From an uncultured Flammeovirgaceae bacterium (GTDB lineage Bacteria > Bacteroidota > Bacteroidia > Cytophagales > Cyclobacteriaceae): a DNA stretch of 28,725 nt. The stretch is taken from the NCBI GenBank assembly GCA_946886805.1, contig CAMPJM010000004.1, positions 1 through 28,725 of the forward strand. Reading direction: 5' to 3'. The position numbers and the translations under genes are program-made. Under the pieces are notes generated by a model. That model did not search any database. It was not told the origin of the DNA and saw only the letters and a program-made list of their open reading frames with translations. Of this stretch, positions 24,212-28,725 are shown piece after piece (the stretch's first letter is position 1; each line of letters starts with the position of its first letter).

Positions 24212-26242
24212 TTAATTGAAGTTAATCTGTTTTATGGCATCTTCGATTTTATTTACAGGCAATTGACACGCTTTATTATAACAAACATAAATTGTTGTTT
24301 GGTTATTAATTGTAGTCCTATTCTTTAGTAATGGAAGTATACTCGTTTCTTTTGTGCCAACATATAAGCTATTGAAATAAGCGTGTCGCCCAAATTCCAA
24401 TCGATATTCAGAGGCTTTAGGTCCTACAATGGCAACTTCAGCAGTAGGGTAAACCATTTTTAACAATACGTCTGCCCAAACATTCATAAAACGCGGCTCG
24501 CTTACAATTAATTTTTTCACCCCGCTCACCATCTCTTTGGCAATCTGCTTCCATTTTTCATGATCCAACAACAAGCCTAAATCATAAAGATTTGCGGCCA
24601 TCAATGCGTTGGAAGATGGAATTACATTATCAAATATTTCTTTTTTTCGAGCAATCAATTTTTCAGTGGCATTGTCAGTGAAGAAAAATAATTTTTCTTC
24701 CTCATCATAAAAATGATCCAGAACGTATTTTGTCAATTCTTTGGCGGACTCCAGCCACTGCTCATCGAAGGTTACTTCATATAAAGATTTAAAAGCACCT
24801 ATAACGCTCGCGTAATCTTCGAGATAGCCACTTAAAGCCGTTTTTCCGCCTTTGTAGGTTCGGAAAAGTACATTCGCGTTTTTGATTAAATTATTTTTAA
24901 TAAAATGAGCGTTTTTGAGGGCTAATTCTATAAAATGGTCTTCTTTAAAACTTATGTAAGCATCAATAATTCCTTTTAGCATTAGCCCGTTCCATCCAGC
25001 AAGTATTTTGTCATCCAGACCTGGCCTGATTCTTTTGCTTCTATGCTCTAACAGCCTTTTTTTAGCGATTTGTATTTTTTCGGAAAAGGACTCGAAGTCA
25101 AGATTCTTCTCAACTACAAAATCCTGCAGAGATCTTGTCTGGTGTAGAATATTCCAATCTTTTTCCCAATTTCCACCTTTGGTGACATTGAAATACAATT
25201 TTAATTCCTCGCTGTCCTCACCAACTGCAGCGTTGAAATCCTTCTCTGTCCAGGTATAAAATTTCCCTTCTTCACCTTCACTATCCGCATCCAGGGCGGC
25301 ATAGAAGCCCCCTTCGTCATTTGATAATTCCCTCTCTACAAAGGAAATTGTTTGGTAAACCACTTCTTTGTAAAAGTCATCCTTATAAAATCTATAAGCT
25401 TCTGAATATAGGCTGAGCAGTTGGCCGTTGTCGTACAACATCTTTTCAAAATGTGGCGCAAACCACTCCTTATCCACTGAATACCTCGAAAAACCCCCGC
25501 CAACCTGATCGTATATGCCCCCTAATGCCATCTTTTTTAAGGTGAGCTGCAGGTGGTTTTGAGCATTTTCGTCTTTTGTTATGGAAAGGTAGTGTAGCAC
25601 GAAACTCCATATTCCTGGCATCGGAAATTTTGGGGCTCCTGACATTCCACCGTTTACAGAATCGAAAGCTTGTGATAGATTATTAAATGCAGTTATTGCG
25701 TCGTCTTTAATAAATTCCTCAGGACTAAGATTGTATTTATTTATGTCACTTAGGTTCAAAGCTTCTGTAAATTTATCTGCAGACTCTTCCAGAGCCGCCC
25801 TTTCAGATTTGTATGCTGTTGCAACATTATTTAAGAGTTGCTTCCATGTTTCGGCAGGAAAATATGTGCCTCCGTAAAACGGCTTTTGCTCCTGGGTCAA
25901 AAATACATTTAAAGGCCAACCTCCTTGAATCCCCATCGCCTGGATTGCGTCCATATATATCTGATCCACATCAGGACGTTCCTCCCTGTCTACCTTTATG
26001 CAGACAAAATGCTCGTTCATGATTTCGGCCACTGCTTCATTTTCAAAAGATTCTCTCTCCATTACATGACACCAATGGCAAGCAGAATACCCAATGCTAA
26101 CAATTATGGGTTTATCTTCTTCTTTTGCAAGCTGTAGGGCCTCTTCTCCCCAAGGGTGCCAATTTACAGGATTATGCGCATGCTGTAATAGGTAGGGACT
26201 GGTTTCCTCACTTAATTTGTTGGTATATTCCTTAGTATTCAT
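24212..26242 (-). CDS. YyaL/DUF255 family protein (thioredoxin-like domain plus alpha-barrel)
   Basis: A 676-residue protein. The N-terminal thioredoxin-like DUF255 domain (about 1-165) has [15 protein letters not shown] with Cys55/Cys58, DREERPDVD and [11 protein letters not shown] long C-terminal (alpha/alpha)6 glycosidase-like region follows, with [30 protein letters not shown] and [12 protein letters not shown]. There is no signal peptide, so it is probably cytoplasmic. Relatives include B. subtilis YyaL and mammalian SPATA20; the biochemical role of the family is unsettled. Its ATG overlaps the end of the GSCFA gene by 11 nt (ATGAATACTAA), which indicates translational coupling. Start and length are well supported. 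Confidence 0.93.
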   Translation of the reverse strand: MNTKEYTNKLSEETSPYLLQHAHNPVNWHPWGEEALQLAKEEDKPIIVSIGYSACHWCHVMERESFENEAVAEIMNEHFVCIKVDREERPDVDQIYMDAIQAMGIQGGWPLNVFLTQEQKPFYGGTYFPAETWKQLLNNVATAYKSERAALEESADKFTEALNLSDINKYNLSPEEFIKDDAITAFNNLSQAFDSVNGGMSGAPKFPMPGIWSFVLHYLSITKDENAQNHLQLTLKKMALGGIYDQVGGGFSRYSVDKEWFAPHFEKMLYDNGQLLSLYSEAYRFYKDDFYKEVVYQTISFVERELSNDEGGFYAALDADSEGEEGKFYTWTEKDFNAAVGEDSEELKLYFNVTKGGNWEKDWNILHQTRSLQDFVVEKNLDFESFSEKIQIAKKRLLEHRSKRIRPGLDDKILAGWNGLMLKGIIDAYISFKEDHFIELALKNAHFIKNNLIKNANVLFRTYKGGKTALSGYLEDYASVIGAFKSLYEVTFDEQWLESAKELTKYVLDHFYDEEEKLFFFTDNATEKLIARKKEIFDNVIPSSNALMAANLYDLGLLLDHEKWKQIAKEMVSGVKKLIVSEPRFMNVWADVLLKMVYPTAEVAIVGPKASEYRLEFGRHAYFNSLYVGTKETSILPLLKNRTTINNQTTIYVCYNKACQLPVNKIEDAIKQINFN

Positions 26243-27215
26243 CTATTCTTTCTTTTAAAATTTTAATCTCATCACTAACATCCGTAAATTCTTTTAAAGC
26301 ATGTAACTTAGAAATAGTTTTGTGAATGAAGGCTTTATAGGACGGTGACGCCGCATGAAATGGTTTATGTGCAATTGCTTCTTTAATTTTGGACCATTTA
26401 CCCAAGAAATCTAAAGTGTTATTTCTAAAATATCGATTAGCAAATTCATCCCAAATATAATTTTCCGCAACATCATTTGGGTGAATCATATCTGATCCGT
26501 AAAAGCGGTAATCACGCAAATCGTCCATCATGATTTCATAACTTGGAAAATATTCCCTGTCTTTATGGTTGTAAGTTAAATTTTTTACAGCCATCAGAAG
26601 TATGGCTTTGCTCCAGGAATTTAATTCCAGCGTATCTTTGATATGCCTTACAGGGCTTACAGTAAATATATACCGTAAACTTGGGTTAATGGTTGATATT
26701 TTTTGATGTATTTTTTCAAATTTCAGGCTTATTTCCTCCGGGCTTAATAATCTCTTTTTATTGAAATTCTCTGGAGGTAGCTTATGACAATTAGATACAA
26801 GATAATTTTCTTTTGCAGTCTCATATACCCAAGCAGTTCCAGGCGTTATCAATAAAAAAGAAAGACCTGGTAGTTGCGTTCTTACCAAAGTTAAGCTTTC
26901 TCTGATTTTTTCTTCCAGTCTTGATTTGTCAGGATCTGAAAAGCTCGAATGGAAATCCAGGTTTTTCCAGATCCCATCATGCTGAACATAAGTAAAATCC
27001 GGCGGTATAGTTTCGGAAACCACATAATCAAGAATTTTAAATATTGAAAGTGGGTTGAAAATTGTGCCGAATGGATTGGAAAGGACATTAAACTTATTAG
27101 CTGCAAGCTTGCTCCCTATACAGTTTGAAAAGCAGGAGCCTATAGAGAGGAGAGGGGTTTCCAGGCTAATTTCATGTGGCGATTTGCTTAATGATATAGC
27201 AGTTCTGAATTTCAT
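26232..27215 (-). CDS. GSCFA domain protein
   Basis: A 327-residue protein from the ATG at 27213-27215. A longer frame from 27326 adds 37 residues without family similarity and would start inside the rplI terminator, so the shorter start [13 protein letters not shown] is preferred. The family's namesake motif appears as IGSCFS (25-30). Later blocks are ITPGTAW (123-129), SPVRHIKD (187-194) and GSDMIHPND (240-248). The early Ser and late Asp-x-x-His layout recalls SGNH-type hydrolases, but no GSCFA substrate is known. No signal peptide is seen. It overlaps the YyaL-like gene by 11 nt and appears to head the run GSCFA - YyaL-like - priA - lipoprotein - barrel. Confidence 0.88.
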   Translation of the reverse strand: MKFRTAISLSKSPHEISLETPLLSIGSCFSNCIGSKLAANKFNVLSNPFGTIFNPLSIFKILDYVVSETIPPDFTYVQHDGIWKNLDFHSSFSDPDKSRLEEKIRESLTLVRTQLPGLSFLLITPGTAWVYETAKENYLVSNCHKLPPENFNKKRLLSPEEISLKFEKIHQKISTINPSLRYIFTVSPVRHIKDTLELNSWSKAILLMAVKNLTYNHKDREYFPSYEIMMDDLRDYRFYGSDMIHPNDVAENYIWDEFANRYFRNNTLDFLGKWSKIKEAIAHKPFHAASPSYKAFIHKTISKLHALKEFTDVSDEIKILKERIDEY

Positions 27216-27324
27216 TGGTGGTAATTTTGCTGAAACTTTAAAAAGATAGAGACGAGTCAAATTTCTGTAAAATAAATTTGAATCTTTTATCCGAAGCAAA
27301 AAATGATTCAATTTCGTTAGGCAC

Positions 27325-27357
27325 AAAAAAAAGCGTCTCGTTTAGAGTCGCTTTTTT
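27325..27357. terminator. Bidirectional-looking terminator after rplI
   Basis: Stem GCGTCTC (27333-27339) and GAGTCGC (27345-27351) with one central mismatch and loop GTTTA, flanked by A8 on the left and T6 on the right. On the minus strand this is a hairpin followed by eight T, ending the rpsF-rpsR-rplI operon just before the GSCFA gene. Confidence 0.85.
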
Positions 27358-27378
27358 ATATTCGTTTTTAAAAACTGA

Positions 27379-27822
27379 CTACTCAGCTATTACTTTAAAG
27401 TGAACTTCATGTTTAACCTCTCTATGAAGGTCAAGTTCAGCAATATATTCTCCAACAGATTTTACTTCAGTTTGGAAAGATATTTGTTTTCTGTCAACAG
27501 CAAAACCTTTTTCTCTTAAAGCATCTGAAATTTGAAGCGTTGTTACCGCACCAAAAATTCTGCCACTCTCACCAACTTTAGCAGGTATTTCAAGAACAGT
27601 TTCACCAATACCATCGGCAATGTTTTGAGCATCCTGCTTTAATTTATCAGCTTTGTGAGAAGCTTGCTTTATATTCTCCGCCATTACTTTTTTATTAGAA
27701 TCACTGGCGATTGTAGCAAAACCACGTGGAATAAGAAAATTTCTTCCATACCCTGGTTTTACGCTAACAAGGTCATTCTTATAACCAAGTCCTTTTATAT
27801 CTTCTTTTAATATTACTTCCAT
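27379..27822 (-). CDS. rplI: 50S ribosomal protein L9
   Basis: A 147-residue L9 of standard length. The N-terminal rRNA-binding domain has the family signature GLGYKNDLVSVKPGYGRNFL (11-30). A long central helix (about 42-75, SDSNKKVMAENIKQASHK) connects it to the C-terminal domain (VGESGRIFGAVT ... HREVKHEVHFKVI). L9 stabilises the L1 stalk region of the large subunit. It is the last gene of the rpsF-rpsR-rplI operon, 84 bp after rpsR, with a terminator beginning 21 bp after its stop. Confidence 0.98.
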   Translation of the reverse strand: MEVILKEDIKGLGYKNDLVSVKPGYGRNFLIPRGFATIASDSNKKVMAENIKQASHKADKLKQDAQNIADGIGETVLEIPAKVGESGRIFGAVTTLQISDALREKGFAVDRKQISFQTEVKSVGEYIAELDLHREVKHEVHFKVIAE

Positions 27823-27906
27823 TTGTGAAATGTTAAATGCTGTAATGCTAAAATGATTTCAAGATGACCTTATATCACTTTAACACCCGGCAATCAAGAT
27901 TTAAAA

Positions 27907-28158
27907 CTATTTTAGTGAATCTGTTACATATGGCAACAAAGCTAAGTGCCTTGCTTTTTTTACTGCCTGACCAACCTTTTTCTGAAATTTTAAGCTGGTA
28001 CCGGTAAGTCTTCTAGGAAGAATTTTACCTTGTTCATTCACGAATTTTAAAAGGAAGTTTGCGTCCTTATAATCGATATACTTAATACCATTTTTCTTAA
28101 AACGGCAGTATTTCTTTTTATTTTCGTTTCTATTGATGGGTTCGTTAACTAATGTCAT
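27907..28158 (-). CDS. rpsR: 30S ribosomal protein S18
   Basis: An 83-residue S18 with [16 protein letters not shown] (18-33), [17 protein letters not shown] (51-67) and the basic [14 protein letters not shown] tail. It binds 16S rRNA next to S6 on the 30S platform. Its ATG overlaps the rpsF stop by 4 nt (ATGA), so the two partners are translationally coupled. Length and residues are normal. Confidence 0.98.
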   Translation of the reverse strand: MTLVNEPINRNENKKKYCRFKKNGIKYIDYKDANFLLKFVNEQGKILPRRLTGTSLKFQKKVGQAVKKARHLALLPYVTDSLK

Positions 28159-28535
28159 GCTGCTTTTTCCTCCTTTCTTGATTCTTCTTTATCTTTCTTA
28201 TTAAATTCGCCTCTTCTTCTTTTAGCATTGTATTCAAGCGCATGCTTGTCCAATACTGTAGTTAAGAATCGCATCACCTTTTCATCTCTTCTGAATTCAG
28301 TTTCGAGCGTGGTGATGGCTTGGGAATCTATTTTGAATTCCACCAGGTTATAAAAACCAGTAGTTTTGTGCATGATAGGATAAGCTAATTTCTTTAGTCC
28401 CCATCTTTCCTCGTTAATGATCTCCGCACCGTTATCTTTTAGTACTTTGATAAATTTTTCGACAGTATCCTTCATCTGTTCATCAGACAAAACGGGATTT
28501 AAAATGAATAATGTCTCATAATTTTTTAATTCCAT
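28155..28535 (-). CDS. rpsF: 30S ribosomal protein S6
   Basis: A 126-residue S6 with [17 protein letters not shown] at the N-terminus, [15 protein letters not shown] (40-54) and a charged C-terminal tail rich in Lys/Glu/Arg (about 104-126), as in many Bacteroidota. S6 forms a dimer with S18 on the small subunit. It is first in the operon, with a promoter box 50-57 nt upstream. The short AT-rich leader shows no sign of the CCG-bearing S6:S18-binding RNA that autoregulates this operon in other phyla. Confidence 0.98.
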   Translation of the reverse strand: MELKNYETLFILNPVLSDEQMKDTVEKFIKVLKDNGAEIINEERWGLKKLAYPIMHKTTGFYNLVEFKIDSQAITTLETEFRRDEKVMRFLTTVLDKHALEYNAKRRRGEFNKKDKEESRKEEKAA

Positions 28536-28584
28536 ATTGAAATTTTAAAAATTGATTGTGATAAATATTTAAATAATAAAGGTG

Positions 28585-28607
28585 CAAAAGTAATATAATT
28601 ATATTAC
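28585..28607 (-). promoter_or_regulatory. rpsF operon -7 box overlapping a perfect palindrome
   Basis: On the minus strand TACTTTTG (28592-28585) matches TAnnTTTG, predicting a start near 28577 and a leader of about 40 nt. The palindrome GTAATATAATTATATTAC (28590-28607) occupies the spacer just upstream of the -7 box. A TTTG lies above it on the minus strand, with a spacer of only about 14 bp, so the -33 assignment is weak. Confidence 0.55.
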
Positions 28608-28725
28608 AAATATAAATTTCTGTGGTAATTTATTACTTTTAAATTGCCCCGTGCCATTGTGCAACCATCCTCGTCAGCTGCGGGTGACACTCGTTCGTAT
28701 TGCCATTCTGGGAAGAAACTTGTTG
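28608..28725. other. Right-edge stretch, no gene assigned
   Basis: Upstream of rpsF to the window end. The last 60 bases are more GC-rich than the leader and contain GTCAGCTGCGGGTGAC, a short dyad (GTCA/TGAC). A minus-strand frame stays open to the window edge, but it shows no recognisable protein and could be chance. Confidence 0.4.

Noticed and set aside
27216..27326. Longer N-terminus for the GSCFA protein
   Set aside because: The extra 37 codons begin within the rplI terminator hairpin region and show no family similarity.

Overview
The window looks like chromosomal DNA from a low-GC Bacteroidota bacterium, most likely a marine or soil member of the Cytophagales. Evidence: three secreted proteins end in type IX secretion (T9SS) sorting domains; promoters match the Bacteroidota pattern (-33 TTTG, -7 TAnnTTTG); Shine-Dalgarno sequences are largely absent; and there are Bacteroidota-typical genes such as the adjacent lipoprotein/barrel pair resembling DUF6452/DUF6048, GSCFA, an M43 protease and a double-length D-Ala-D-Ala ligase-like protein.

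Layout. 1-2351 (-): most of a tandem two-module Ddl-like ligase, cut by the window edge. 2352-3192: a small antitoxin-like gene, the wreck of a PIN (VapC) toxin gene that overlaps its 3' end, and dispersed palindromic repeats. 3193-6234 (-): secreted M43 metalloprotease. 6349-7809 (-): Mrp-type Fe-S carrier ATPase followed by a NifU-C domain protein. 7810-8475: repeat-rich gene-free stretch (tandem palindromes, two related foldback units, a degenerate heptamer tract). 8476-13956 (+): dnaG, ribBA, a small secreted protein, surE and a frameshifted DinB-like gene. 13957-14470: a 360-bp foldback element and a separate hairpin. 14471-18699 (-): two GH16 beta-glucanases with CBM6 modules and T9SS tails. 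18700-20092: largely gene-free, but holding a well-delimited small RNA gene with tRNA-like features. 20093-27215 (-): GSCFA protein, YyaL/DUF255 protein, priA, lipoprotein and barrel protein. 27379-28535 (-): rpsF-rpsR-rplI.

How the genes work together. The two GH16 enzymes probably digest beta-1,3-glucan (laminarin-type) outside the cell or on its surface; CBM6 would hold the substrate and the T9SS would secrete and anchor the enzymes. No SusC/SusD pair or regulator lies beside them. dnaG and priA (primosome) and the S6-S18-L9 operon are housekeeping. Mrp plus the NifU-C protein form an Fe-S cluster delivery pair.

The most unusual item is at 19515-19771. A consensus promoter with exact 19-bp spacing is followed by a tRNA-shaped RNA (acceptor stem, class II D-arm, canonical TTCGATT T-loop) and then a strong rho-independent terminator. 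Its predicted anticodon loop is odd, its variable region is about 58 nt long, and CCA is not encoded. It may be a degenerate tRNA or an undescribed tRNA-like RNA.
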